Assembly (NCBI GenBank): GCA_047608075.1
Contig: JBLKRX010000007.1
Location: forward strand, 62,001-126,000
DNA from: Ferdinandcohnia humi_A
Lineage (GTDB): Bacteria > Bacillota > Bacilli > Bacillales > Bacillaceae_L
Length of the DNA: 64,000 nucleotides
Direction of reading: 5' to 3'
The notes under the pieces are model-generated. The model worked only from the letters and a program-made list of their open reading frames with translations, did no database searches and had not been told where the DNA came from. Positions 1 to 8,177 of this stretch are shown piece by piece; position 1 is the stretch's first letter, and each line of letters begins with the position of its first letter. A program made the position numbers and the translations under genes.

Positions 1-1
1 C

Positions 2-265
2 ATCGGAACATTGTTCGCATTTTCTATGGTTTCACTAGGAGTATTAGTTTTACGTAAAACACAACCAGATTTAAAACGTGGCTTCAGAACTCCTTGGGTT
101 CCTGTCATTCCAGCATTAGCCATTATTTTCTGTGTGTATTTAATGCTACAGCTATCTGCATTTACATGGAAAGGCTTTGTCGTTTGGTTAGTGTTAGGGC
201 TAATAATCTACATTGTCTATGGTTATAGAAATAGTAATTTAAATAAAAAAGCTTCAGTACAATAA
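2..265 (+). CDS. amino acid permease (APC superfamily), C-terminal part
   Basis: This is the 3' end of a membrane transporter that begins before the window; the reading frame is open from base 2. The 88 visible residues contain a short basic loop with the pattern PDLKRGFRTPWVP, two hydrophobic segments and a short charged tail. That loop followed by the last two helices is typical of cationic amino acid transporters of the APC family (YfnA-like). Members import amino acids across the cytoplasmic membrane. The substrate cannot be told from the C terminus. A strong terminator follows directly. Confidence 0.75.
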   Translation: MGTLFAFSMVSLGVLVLRKTQPDLKRGFRTPWVPVIPALAIIFCVYLMLQLSAFTWKGFVVWLVLGLIIYIVYGYRNSNLNKKASVQ

Positions 266-270
266 TAATT

Positions 271-320
271 AAAGCCAGTAAAATTCGATAACGATCGATA
301 ATTACTGGCTTTATTTTTAT
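271..320 (+). terminator. intrinsic terminator of the permease gene
   Basis: An 11-bp perfect stem (AAAGCCAGTAA with TTACTGGCTTT) is followed by a T-rich run. It lies 5 bases after the permease stop codon. Confidence 0.85.
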
Positions 321-511
321 TCGTAAAACATTTGACTCAGTTTGATTATATTCAATAAAATCACTCTTACAAAAACCGCTCAAAATAATTTAACATTGCT
401 CCTTAATACAAATAGTAATTCACCCACATATTCATTTAGTTTTACAACTTCACCATTTTTACTCTTAAAGACAAAATATGATATGTAAGGCAGCGAGTCA
501 GTAAGAAAATG

Positions 512-538
512 TAAAAAAAAGAGCCAAAAAGGCTCTCT
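512..538 (-). terminator. intrinsic terminator of the vanY-like gene
   Basis: A GAGCC/GGCTC hairpin, read on the minus strand, is followed by a run of eight T. It lies 13 bases past the stop codon of the carboxypeptidase gene. The stretch between the two terminators (321-511) shows no gene. Confidence 0.8.
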
Positions 539-550
539 TAATAATATATC

Positions 551-1330
551 TTATTTCTCTTCCATTCCCAAATATTCCTCTAGTGTTAGGTCATGTTCTG
601 TCATATATTCTGCATGTTCCACACCTACATATCGTAAATGCCAGGGTTCATACATATAGCCAGTGATTGATTCTTTACCTTTGGGGTAACGAACGATAAA
701 TCCAAACCTCGAAGCATTTTGAACAAGCCATTTTCCCTCTGTTGTTTCTCCAAATTCCTGAACGAGCTGAAGATTTACACTTTCACTTGTAACATCCATT
801 GCAAGTCCAGTTTGATGTTCACTTTGTCCAGCCTTGGCGCTAAAAGTATCTGCCTCTTCAACTCCATATTCATTTACATAAGATTGATAGATTCCTTGCT
901 GCGTTTTATAGGATCGATAGCCTGACTGAGCATGTAAGATAATGCCTGAGCCATACGCCTCTGCAAACATTTTTTCTAATGCCATTGCAGCTTCCTTCAC
1001 CATGAATTTTCGCTCAGGATTTCCAGTTGAAAACGACACATTAGGAACAACCATATTGTCAGGAATATAATTTGGCGCTAATTGTCCTACTTCCTTACTA
1101 ACCAGTATAAGAAACTCATTTTGAGGATCTATAACTGGTCTATCTTCTTTTAACTCTGAAGACTCATTCATTTCTTTCGTGACCTTATCACTAGAAATCT
1201 CTCTATTAGTAGCCTCGGCAGATTGAACATCACCTTGGTCCTTTATAACAGCTATGATTTTATCGGAAAAGCTAAGCCCTATCGAAAATATGAATGCAAC
1301 TATCAGTAGAAGTCCTAATACTTTTTTCAT
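551..1330 (-). CDS. D-alanyl-D-alanine carboxypeptidase, VanY/M15B family
   Basis: This is a predicted zinc D,D-carboxypeptidase that trims the terminal D-Ala of peptidoglycan stem peptides outside the membrane. The 259-residue protein starts with a signal peptide or anchor (MKKVLGLLLIVAFIFSIGLS). A polar linker to about residue 70 follows, then the M15 domain. Visible motifs are SGYRS at 136-140, SEHQTGLAMD at 170-179 (zinc ligands H172 and D179) and EPWHLRYVG at 228-236 (catalytic E228, zinc ligand H231). The length is normal for secreted VanY/DacB-like proteins. It is a single gene with its own terminator. No vancomycin resistance genes are nearby, so a housekeeping cell-wall role is more likely. 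Confidence 0.9.
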   Translation of the reverse strand: MKKVLGLLLIVAFIFSIGLSFSDKIIAVIKDQGDVQSAEATNREISSDKVTKEMNESSELKEDRPVIDPQNEFLILVSKEVGQLAPNYIPDNMVVPNVSFSTGNPERKFMVKEAAMALEKMFAEAYGSGIILHAQSGYRSYKTQQGIYQSYVNEYGVEEADTFSAKAGQSEHQTGLAMDVTSESVNLQLVQEFGETTEGKWLVQNASRFGFIVRYPKGKESITGYMYEPWHLRYVGVEHAEYMTEHDLTLEEYLGMEEK

Positions 1331-1483
1331 TTTACTTTATGTCCTCTTCTCTCACGATGTAACTCTACTACTCTATCTATCATTCTACAATAAATAACAA
1401 AAATCGACACTGTGAAATTAGTTGTTACTTTTCGCCAATAAAAAAGAGTATTTTTTACCTAGTCTTTCCTTCGTTCATAAACA

Positions 1484-1515
1484 GAAAAAAGCAGTGAAAC
1501 CAAGGCTTGGTTCCA
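1484..1515 (-). terminator. intrinsic terminator of the sugar ABC operon
   Basis: On the minus strand a GGAACCAAG/CTTGGTTTC hairpin is followed, after a short spacer, by TTTTTT. It lies about 40 bases beyond the permease stop. Confidence 0.7.
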
Positions 1516-1552
1516 CCGCTATCCGTTTCCATTCATTACCTTTTTCTAGGCC

Positions 1553-2611
1553 TTACGATGTTTTTTCCTTTTTCTGCAAAAGTACCGCTCCAATTACAAT
1601 AATTCCTTTAAATGCTTCTCTCAGGAAAGGCGGTACCCCGAATAAGTTTAAGAGATTGTTCATAACAGCTATAATTAACATCCCATATACTGTACCTAAA
1701 ATGAACCCTCTGCCACCCATCATACTCGTTCCCCCAACTACCGCTGCAGCAATAGCATCCATTTCAATTCCTCTACCTGCATTTGAATAGTCCATCGAAC
1801 CAATCCGAGAAACTTGTAAAATCGCTGCAATTGAAACAAGAAGTCCCATCAAAGCGTATACTCGGAGCTTTACTTTTTCTACGTTGACACCAGATAGTCT
1901 TGCAGCTCGTTCATTCGACCCCACAGCAATAATCTGTCTTCCAAAGGTTGTACGCTTGGACACATAGTAAAGGACATAGGCAATGATCGCCCAATAAATA
2001 ATGGGCATGATCATAAGATTTCCAATTTTAAAACTCGCAATCTGTAAAAATTCCATAGGAACCTTTGTATTATAATCTTGGGTGAAGTGCTGAGTTACAC
2101 TTCGAAAAATCATCATTGCTCCCAAAGTCGCAATAAAAGGTGGTACTTTTCCTTTTGTAATCGTTACCCCAATTAGTGACCCTAATACATATCCAAAAGC
2201 AAGCACTAATACAATCGTAAGGATAATTGCTGGTACTCCTGTGATGCCCATTAGCCCTAAGATCCCTTTGGTTCCCGTGTCTAAAAGCATCATTGAAAAA
2301 GCACCTGTAATTACCAATGTAGAACCGACTGCTAAATCAATCCCACCCGTCATAATAACAAAGGTCATACCTAGAGCAATAATCCCGATTCCGGCATTAT
2401 TCCTGAGGATGTTTATCCAGTTATTCGTCCAGGCTTGTAACCATTCACCAAATGAGCCATAATCAAACCCCAACACCAATGTCTGTAGGATAACCATAAT
2501 AATCAGTGCAATAGCTGTGCTAAAAAGAGGTTCGTTTGTCCATTTATACTTGAACCATTCAAAAAAACTTTTTTTATTTTTTACTGTGGCATTATCCATA
2601 GCTGGCTTCAT
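1553..2611 (-). CDS. sugar ABC transporter permease (RbsC-type)
   Basis: This is the membrane channel subunit of a ribose/galactose-type (CUT2) sugar importer. Its 352 residues carry many hydrophobic segments and the BPD_transp_2 signature. The stretch IIALGMTFVIMTGGIDLAVGS near residue 80 and AAVVGGTSMMGGRG near 295 are classic RbsC/XylH features. It is the last gene of a three-gene operon (binding protein, ATPase, permease), 22 bases after the ATPase stop. The ribosome binding site is distant and weak, so translation may be coupled to the ATPase gene. The substrate is a monosaccharide-like compound, not identifiable from the permease. Confidence 0.9.
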   Translation of the reverse strand: MKPAMDNATVKNKKSFFEWFKYKWTNEPLFSTAIALIIMVILQTLVLGFDYGSFGEWLQAWTNNWINILRNNAGIGIIALGMTFVIMTGGIDLAVGSTLVITGAFSMMLLDTGTKGILGLMGITGVPAIILTIVLVLAFGYVLGSLIGVTITKGKVPPFIATLGAMMIFRSVTQHFTQDYNTKVPMEFLQIASFKIGNLMIMPIIYWAIIAYVLYYVSKRTTFGRQIIAVGSNERAARLSGVNVEKVKLRVYALMGLLVSIAAILQVSRIGSMDYSNAGRGIEMDAIAAAVVGGTSMMGGRGFILGTVYGMLIIAVMNNLLNLFGVPPFLREAFKGIIVIGAVLLQKKEKTS

Positions 2612-2633
2612 AATTCGCTTCTCTCTCCCTTCT

Positions 2634-4121
2634 TTATGCTAATTTCCCGCCTGTTGCTAGACTCATGATCGTATGTTCATTCATTTGGTTTCCAGATACT
2701 TCTCCCTGGATCACTCCATGGTACATTACAAGTGCCCGGTCACAGACACGGATAATTTCATTCGCCTCACTTGAGAGCACAACAACCGCAATATCTTCTT
2801 CAGCTAGCTTCAGAATGATATCGTATATATCCTCCTTCGCACCTACATCCACACCCTGGGTAGGATTGTCTAAAATAAGTAGTTTCGGTTTCGCTGCTAG
2901 CCATTTCGCTAGGACAACCTTCTGCTGATTTCCGCCTGAAAGACTTGTTATGCTATCCGTAAGCTCTCCCATCTTCAAACGCAGCGCAGTTCGCTGTTCT
3001 TCAAACGTTTCTTTATGTTTTTTTGTGTTGATAATGCCACGCTTAGAAAACCGAGGCCACGTAACAATGGACGCATTCTCAATAATATCCATATCCTTAA
3101 TAATGGCATTTTCTTTTCGATTCCGCGGTAAATAGGCAATTCCTTCATGTATAGCTTTGGTTGTACTCGTTATGTTCACTTCTTTTCCATTCAGAAAGAT
3201 TTTTCCAGATGAAATCTTTTCCGCCCCGAAGATAGCTTGAAAAAGCTCACTTCGTCCATCTCCAAGTAGGCCTGTAAATCCTACAATTTCACCTGAATGG
3301 ATAGAGAAGGAAATATCTCGAAAGGAATGATTATATGTAAGATTTTCTACACGCAACGTTTCGGTTCCTGGCTTTTTTTCGCGAAGTAACGGTTCAGTTC
3401 TTACATCATAGCCCACCATAAAACGTGCTAGATCATTCGTGGTCACTTCACTAACATTTCCCTCTGCAACAAGGTTGCCATCCCGAAGCACGAGGTACCG
3501 ATTACAAATTTGCATCACTTCATTTAATTTATGGGAGATAAAAATAATACCAACATTATGCTCCTGTAGGGTTTTCATCATGTTGAATACCCGATTAATT
3601 TCCTGCTCAGTTAACGATGTGGTCGGCTCATCCATAATAATGATGGAGGCATTCGTCATCATAGCTCTGCAAATTTCAACAATCTGTTTGTAGGAAGCAT
3701 CTAGGTCTCCAACCATTGTCCGTGGATCAAGGTCTACATTCATATTCTGAAACATCTTTTCGGTTTCCTGAATCATTTTGTCAAGATCAAGACTTCCTCT
3801 TTTCGTTTTCAGTTCTCTACCTAGAAACATATTTTCATAGATTGGTAAATCATTAATCAAATTGAGCTCTTGATGGATAAAGGCAATCCCCGCAGCCTGT
3901 GATTGTGCTGGCGTATTGAATTCTACTTCCTTCCCATCAACTGCTATTGAACCCGAATCCATGTTGAGGACGCCACCTAAAATGTTCATAAGTGTGGATT
4001 TCCCTGCCCCATTTTCACCAAGGAGAGCGCAAACGTCACCACCCTTAAGTTTGATTGATACATTCTTAAGAACATCGTTGCTTCCGAAGGATTTCACAAT
4101 ATTTTTCATTTCAATTATCAT
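2634..4121 (-). CDS. sugar ABC transporter ATPase with two nucleotide-binding domains (RbsA/MglA-type)
   Basis: This cytoplasmic ATPase powers the CUT2 importer. It is a tandem protein of 495 residues. The first domain has Walker A GENGAGKST and Walker B IIIMDEPTTSL. The second has GLLGDGRSELFQAIFG in place of a canonical Walker A, then LSGGNQQKV and LLILDNPTQGVD. The degenerate second P-loop is normal for RbsA. The start chosen is the ATG at 4121, because GGAGGTGA lies 6 bases upstream. An upstream in-frame start at 4205 would add 28 unrelated residues. It sits between the binding protein and permease genes. Confidence 0.92.
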   Translation of the reverse strand: MIIEMKNIVKSFGSNDVLKNVSIKLKGGDVCALLGENGAGKSTLMNILGGVLNMDSGSIAVDGKEVEFNTPAQSQAAGIAFIHQELNLINDLPIYENMFLGRELKTKRGSLDLDKMIQETEKMFQNMNVDLDPRTMVGDLDASYKQIVEICRAMMTNASIIIMDEPTTSLTEQEINRVFNMMKTLQEHNVGIIFISHKLNEVMQICNRYLVLRDGNLVAEGNVSEVTTNDLARFMVGYDVRTEPLLREKKPGTETLRVENLTYNHSFRDISFSIHSGEIVGFTGLLGDGRSELFQAIFGAEKISSGKIFLNGKEVNITSTTKAIHEGIAYLPRNRKENAIIKDMDIIENASIVTWPRFSKRGIINTKKHKETFEEQRTALRLKMGELTDSITSLSGGNQQKVVLAKWLAAKPKLLILDNPTQGVDVGAKEDIYDIILKLAEEDIAVVVLSSEANEIIRVCDRALVMYHGVIQGEVSGNQMNEHTIMSLATGGKLA

Positions 4122-4212
4122 GTAATCACCTCCATACCTTTTATGAAAAGAGGAGCTATAGCTGTGCCATAACCCCTCTTTATTTCTTTTTCCTATAGAC
4201 TTCATCTAAGAC

Positions 4213-5196
4213 TTAATAAGGTGAACCTTCATCAAGGAATTCCTCATAATTCTCTCTGTCAACAATTGTTGTCGGGATAATCGTTTCCAATTCAACCTCT
4301 TCACCCTTTAACACCTTAAGTGCTATATCTACAGCATCCTTAACCATTGCTGGGCTATAAAGAGCGGACTGAATCCAAATATCCTCATTCTCAGGCATCA
4401 TTTTGAAGTACTCCTGCATACCGCCACCGCCAGTAACGACTTTAATGTCTGTTCTGCCAGCTTCTTGAATTGCTTGTAGAACCCCAATCGAAGTTTCATC
4501 GTCCATAGAGTAGACTGCATCAATCTTTTCGTTTGATGTTAAGATGTCAGCAAAATCCTTTAGCCCATCTTCACGTGTAAACTGTGTCGCATACGTAAGT
4601 AGATTCATATCAGGTGCAATTTTTTCAATCGTTTCAACAAAGCCTTTCTTTCTGAGTTCTGATACAGAACCAGCTGACGGAACTTCTAGAATTACTACAT
4701 TACCTTCGGTTCCAATCTTTTCTACAATATAATTTGCACCCTGAACACCCATATCCTCGTTATCACCCGCAACTCGGTATACTCCTTCCGCGTCGATGAC
4801 GATATCAAAGTTCACTACCTCAATTCCTGCATCCAATGCACGTTGGATAGGTACTTCCATACCTTCCCATTGCGGGAATGCTACAATTGCTTCGGCTCCC
4901 CATGTCATTAAATCATCTAATTGTGACGTCATTTCTTCTGCATTACTACTTGTTTGAATTCGATACTCAATTTCATCGGTAAGTTCTTTCGCACGAGCCT
5001 CTGCATGGTAGGCTACCGCAGCTACCCAGCCGTGTGTAACAGCGGGCGCAAGGATCCCAATCTTGTACTTATCACCATCTGAATTAGTTCCTGGTTCATT
5101 ATCAGTATCATCCCCTGTTTTTTCAGAGCTACATGCACTAAGAAGTGGTACCATAATCAATACGAGTAACAAAAATAAATGGAAAGCTTTTTTCAT
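4213..5196 (-). CDS. sugar ABC transporter substrate-binding lipoprotein (RbsB-type)
   Basis: This is an extracellular solute receptor anchored by a lipid. A lipobox LLSACSS follows a hydrophobic signal of about 20 residues. A short Asp/Gly/Asn-rich linker then leads to a periplasmic-binding-protein fold of the type I ribose class (KIGILAPAVTHGWVAAVAY...). The 327 residues fit the family. It is the first gene of the ABC operon and is preceded by a 480-base control region with a cre-like site and two LacI-type palindromes. The ligand is unknown. The linked oxidoreductase and isomerase suggest a sugar or cyclitol that is oxidised after uptake. Confidence 0.9.
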   Translation of the reverse strand: MKKAFHLFLLLVLIMVPLLSACSSEKTGDDTDNEPGTNSDGDKYKIGILAPAVTHGWVAAVAYHAEARAKELTDEIEYRIQTSSNAEEMTSQLDDLMTWGAEAIVAFPQWEGMEVPIQRALDAGIEVVNFDIVIDAEGVYRVAGDNEDMGVQGANYIVEKIGTEGNVVILEVPSAGSVSELRKKGFVETIEKIAPDMNLLTYATQFTREDGLKDFADILTSNEKIDAVYSMDDETSIGVLQAIQEAGRTDIKVVTGGGGMQEYFKMMPENEDIWIQSALYSPAMVKDAVDIALKVLKGEEVELETIIPTTIVDRENYEEFLDEGSPY

Positions 5197-5337
5197 TAAA
5201 AATGACCCCCTTTAAAATTGTGTAATCTATAGAACTATAGATTGAAACCTAATAAAACCCTTCAGACAAACATCTCTTACGTGTTACAGTACTGAGCTTA
5301 TATCTGATCTAGGTGGTCGTATAAATATGTTAACGAA

Positions 5338-5351
5338 TATAAGCGCTTTCA
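5338..5351 (-). promoter_or_regulatory. cre-like catabolite control site
   Basis: Read on the minus strand the site is TGAAAGCGCTTATA. It matches the CcpA consensus TGWAANCGNTNWCA except near the last bases. It lies 142 bases upstream of the binding-protein start, which fits glucose repression of a sugar importer. Confidence 0.5.
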
Positions 5352-5420
5352 TATTGGTGTGAATAATGATATGTGGTTCATTGAATTGTCTATTCTACTT
5401 CAAGTGTTGTTATTTTTAAT

Positions 5421-5436
5421 ATGTAATTGATTACAT
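5421..5436. promoter_or_regulatory. LacI-family operator (ATGTAAT-N2-ATTACAT)
   Basis: A perfect 7-bp-arm palindrome. It shares its arms with the sites at 5498-5513 and 8136-8151. It is probably bound by the LacI-family protein encoded at 7003-7992. Confidence 0.75.
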
Positions 5437-5497
5437 CATGTGTAGTACGTATATGAACAGACATTTATATATCAAGAAGATTCATGGTGATATTAGA

Positions 5498-5513
5498 ATG
5501 TAATCCGTTACAT
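5498..5513. promoter_or_regulatory. LacI-family operator, second copy
   Basis: A palindrome with 6-bp arms (ATGTAA-N4-TTACAT), 77 bases from the first operator. Two sites at this distance could be bridged by one tetramer or two dimers. Confidence 0.7.
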
Positions 5514-5673
5514 CTATACTATAAGATATTCAATATTCCGTCAATTTATTTTGAATGACGATTATTGACAAATCATTAAATTGCTGACGCCACGGGTTGT
5601 AGGAAATAAGTCGTACAGATATATATGACTTTCTCTGGATAATTATTATCAAAGCTAACATGTGCAACTTTAC

Positions 5674-6681
5674 TCAGGAAAGTAGTATTTTTTCAATTAC
5701 CCTCAGGGTTGCAAGTGCTTGCTCACCCGTCACCGTTGGTTCTTTGTCATGGATAATTGCATCAACAAAAGAGTCAATCACACCAGATTTTGTTTGATTT
5801 TCATTCGTTTGGATGGGCTCTAGTTCATACTTAATTACAGTTCCATCCTTCATTTCGATACGTAATTGTGCATTGGGATCTTGATAGATTTTCATGATTC
5901 CGTTTTGACAATAAATTGTAGTTGAATTATCTTCAGAACCATAATAAGTCCAAGAAAAAGAAGCTGTTCCAATTCGGCCTTTCTTCGTTTTCAATGCACA
6001 AACAACATTGTCACAAACCTCAATCGGTTTTCCAAGTTCATTAACCTTATCAAGTGCTCCATGGAAAGCATGCACATCTTCAACTTCATCGTCTAATAGA
6101 TAATGGATCAAATCGATTTTGTGAATTCCCAGATCGCCTGCTACACCAGTGAAGGAACGGTCCTTTCTAAAAAACCAAGTCCCATTGGTTTTGTCTACCC
6201 CCCATGTCTCAGGACCTCTGTGACCAAAAGTAGTTCTGAAGGTTAGTACCTCACCTAGTTCTTTCTTGTCAATCAGTTCCTTTGCTTTTTGGTGTGCCCT
6301 TGTAAATCGTTGATTGTGATCAACCATTAATTTTTTCCCTGATATACGTTGAGCATCTAGAATTTTCTCTGCATATTCAACACTTATTGCCAATGGTTTT
6401 TCGCAGAGAACGTGCTTCCCATGCAATAGTGCATTCGTAGAATAAATGTGATGGGCATCATTCGAAGAACAATCACTAATTGCTACTATAGATGGATCAT
6501 TATAGAGATCTTCCACCTTTTCTACTGCCCGACCACCAAATTGCTTCGACAACTCCTTTGCCCTTTCGAAATTACGGTCAAAGAAAACAATCTCTTCCAC
6601 ATGTCGATTATCTTTATACTCCGGAGCATGGCGAAGTCTGGCAATTGAACCACAACCAATGATTCCTACCTTTATCCCCAT
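5674..6681 (-). CDS. Gfo/Idh/MocA-family NAD(P)-dependent oxidoreductase
   Basis: A predicted cytoplasmic dehydrogenase of sugars or cyclitols, 335 residues. The N-terminal Rossmann fold begins VGIIGCGSIARLRHAP. The family motif CEKPLA lies near residue 98, followed by the C-terminal alpha/beta domain with DLGIHKIDLIHYLL. ATG at 6681 is the start, because AGGAGG sits 8 bases upstream; a GTG two codons earlier is too close to it. It is encoded between the LacI regulator and the ABC operon on the same strand. Together with the divergent TIM-barrel protein it suggests an oxidation then isomerisation or hydrolysis route, as in inositol, levoglucosan or 3-keto-glycoside pathways. The substrate is not known. 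Confidence 0.85.
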   Translation of the reverse strand: MGIKVGIIGCGSIARLRHAPEYKDNRHVEEIVFFDRNFERAKELSKQFGGRAVEKVEDLYNDPSIVAISDCSSNDAHHIYSTNALLHGKHVLCEKPLAISVEYAEKILDAQRISGKKLMVDHNQRFTRAHQKAKELIDKKELGEVLTFRTTFGHRGPETWGVDKTNGTWFFRKDRSFTGVAGDLGIHKIDLIHYLLDDEVEDVHAFHGALDKVNELGKPIEVCDNVVCALKTKKGRIGTASFSWTYYGSEDNSTTIYCQNGIMKIYQDPNAQLRIEMKDGTVIKYELEPIQTNENQTKSGVIDSFVDAIIHDKEPTVTGEQALATLRVIEKILLS

Positions 6682-7002
6682 AGGCACAACCTCCTTTATA
6701 ACTTTATTGAGCAGAAGTCTCCCACTCGTATATGTGGTGGGATGAATGCAATAAAAGCATACGTTTCAGTCGGGTTCCAATTCCTACTGAATAAAGCCTT
6801 CGGCGTCCCTTACAATTTTGTAGAGGAAGTTCCTCCCGCAATAACTGGTACTAAGCCCTTGTGGCAACTGTCAGTAAAAGCCCGATTGGGTCAACTATTA
6901 ATCAGTGGAATAATGCCCCATCACTTTATCGAGCAAGCTCGAAAAAAACCGGGCTAATACGCTAAGTCGCATTTTAAAAAATATTCTCCCAATCTAATAG
7001 GA
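6682..7002. other. intergenic block with structured non-coding sequence
   Basis: I see no convincing gene in these 321 bases. A reading frame at 6742-6957 has no ribosome binding site and no recognisable protein. The block is richer in GC than its surroundings. It has a CCCAC/GTGGG hairpin near 6721-6741 and a 26-base palindromic repeat at 6929-6954 shared with 47231-47256. It may be the decayed end of a small mobile element, but I could not confirm this. Confidence 0.35.
6929..6954 (+). repeat. 26-bp palindromic repeat, copy 1
   Basis: The unit holds the palindrome TCGAGCAAGCTCGA followed by an A-run and CGGGC. It matches the reverse complement of 47231-47256 at 25 of 26 bases. Confidence 0.7.
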
Positions 7003-7992
7003 CTACCCCATCGTTGACTCACGAATAACTAGTTCATGATCCAAGACAATGCTTTCAACCTTATTCCCTTTAATACGATTTATGAGCATATCTGCAGCTG
7101 TCACCCCCATTTGATACATGGGCTGAGCAATAGTTGTTAAAGTAGGATTTGTCATATTTGAAAAGCTGATTTTATCAAACCCTACTACTGCAATATCATC
7201 GGGGACACGTAAACCACTTGCGTTAATTTCTTTTAATGCACCAATTGCTAATGTATCGGATACAGCAAAAACAGCTGAAGGTCGATCTTTTTGTTGAAGC
7301 AATAGTCTCATCGCTTGAACACCATGCTGAAAATCAAGCTCTTTTGTGTTGTATATCCATTCTTCACGTATAGGTAGACCAAACTCCTTCATTGCTTTTT
7401 CATACCCGATTCTACGTTGGCGAGCATATAAGAACTTTTCATCTGAATTAATAAGCGCGACTTTTTTATTGCCTAATTTAATCAGATGCTTCACTGCATG
7501 ATATGCAGCTAACTCACTATCAATCGTGACGTAAGGAATACTACCTCCCTCTTCATATTCACTGCAAAGGATTGTTGGATGTGTTTCAGCTAATTCGCTA
7601 AGTTTTTGCATATTGATGGTTGGGTCCATAGAAATGAGCCCATCAGCTAATCTATTTTTTATCATGTTGAAATAGATGTTTTCTCGTTGAGGATTCGAGT
7701 CGGTCTGACATAGAAGAATGTTGTAATTGTGTGCGATTGCAGTATGTTCAATCCCATTAATAATTTCTGTGTAAAAAGGGTTTGAAATGCTAGGGATTAA
7801 CACAAGCAGAAGTCGACTCTCAGAGTTTCTTAGATTTCGCCCTAACATGCTTGGTTCATAATTTAAATCTTTAATTGCATTTTCAACCTTAAGCCTAGTT
7901 TTAGGAGTTACAGACGAAGGCTTATTTAGTACTCTTGAAACCGTTGCAACGGAAACACCCGCTTTTTGAGCTACCTCTTGAATATTGGCCAT
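7003..7992 (-). CDS. LacI-family transcriptional regulator of the sugar regulon
   Basis: A 329-residue repressor. The N-terminal LacI helix-turn-helix reads MANIQEVAQKAGVSVATVSR with the hinge helix near residues 50-60. A periplasmic-binding-protein-like sensor domain follows (SISNPFYTEIINGIE, FAVSDTLAIGALK, VVGFDKISFSNMTNP). ATG at 7992 is the real start, because the HTH begins there; an upstream in-frame ATG would add 37 residues that do not fit the family. It is divergent from the isomerase gene at 8178. Four sites of the TGTAAT/ATTACA type around the locus are its likely operators, one of them in its own leader. Confidence 0.92.
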   Translation of the reverse strand: MANIQEVAQKAGVSVATVSRVLNKPSSVTPKTRLKVENAIKDLNYEPSMLGRNLRNSESRLLLVLIPSISNPFYTEIINGIEHTAIAHNYNILLCQTDSNPQRENIYFNMIKNRLADGLISMDPTINMQKLSELAETHPTILCSEYEEGGSIPYVTIDSELAAYHAVKHLIKLGNKKVALINSDEKFLYARQRRIGYEKAMKEFGLPIREEWIYNTKELDFQHGVQAMRLLLQQKDRPSAVFAVSDTLAIGALKEINASGLRVPDDIAVVGFDKISFSNMTNPTLTTIAQPMYQMGVTAADMLINRIKGNKVESIVLDHELVIRESTMG

Positions 7993-8017
7993 GATGCTTC
8001 CCACTTTCAGGTAAATG

Positions 8018-8033
8018 TTGAAATCGATTACAA
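8018..8033. promoter_or_regulatory. degenerate LacI-family operator in the regulator's leader
   Basis: It matches the 5421-5436 site at 12 of 16 bases, with a good right arm (GATTACAA) and a poor left arm. It lies 26 bases upstream of the lacI-type start, where binding would give autoregulation. Confidence 0.45.
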
Positions 8034-8103
8034 ATATTATTTTATGTTTATTTAAATTTTCTGTCAACATAAAAATTTTTATCGCCATTGTCCTATTTTC
8101 CAC

Positions 8104-8132
8104 TTAATTTAACTGGATATATTTGTTATAAT
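8104..8132 (+). promoter_or_regulatory. sigma-A-like promoter of the isomerase gene
   Basis: A perfect -10 box TATAAT at 8127-8132 is preceded, after 17 bases, by TTAATT as a weak -35. The operator at 8136-8151 overlaps the expected transcription start. Confidence 0.6.
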
Positions 8133-8135
8133 CCA

Positions 8136-8151
8136 ATGTAATGGATTACAA
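8136..8151. promoter_or_regulatory. LacI-family operator upstream of the isomerase gene
   Basis: ATGTAATGGATTACAA has the same arms as the two palindromes before the ABC operon. Its place just after the -10 box is typical of a repressing operator. Confidence 0.75.
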
Positions 8152-8177
8152 ATATTGCATTTAGGGGAGGTATTTCT

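Larger units (their letters stand above)
5197..5673. other. control region of the sugar ABC operon
   Basis: No gene lies in these 477 bases. They hold one cre-like site (5338-5351) and two 16-bp palindromes (5421-5436 and 5498-5513), all upstream of the binding-protein gene and read towards it. The rest is AT-rich. On the minus strand a TTGATA, 16 bases, TATACG arrangement precedes the 5421 palindrome and could be a weak promoter. Confidence 0.6.

Noticed and set aside
6742..6957. A 71-codon open frame between the oxidoreductase and LacI genes
   Set aside because: No ribosome binding site, no recognisable protein features, and the sequence is a hairpin-rich repeat block better treated as non-coding.
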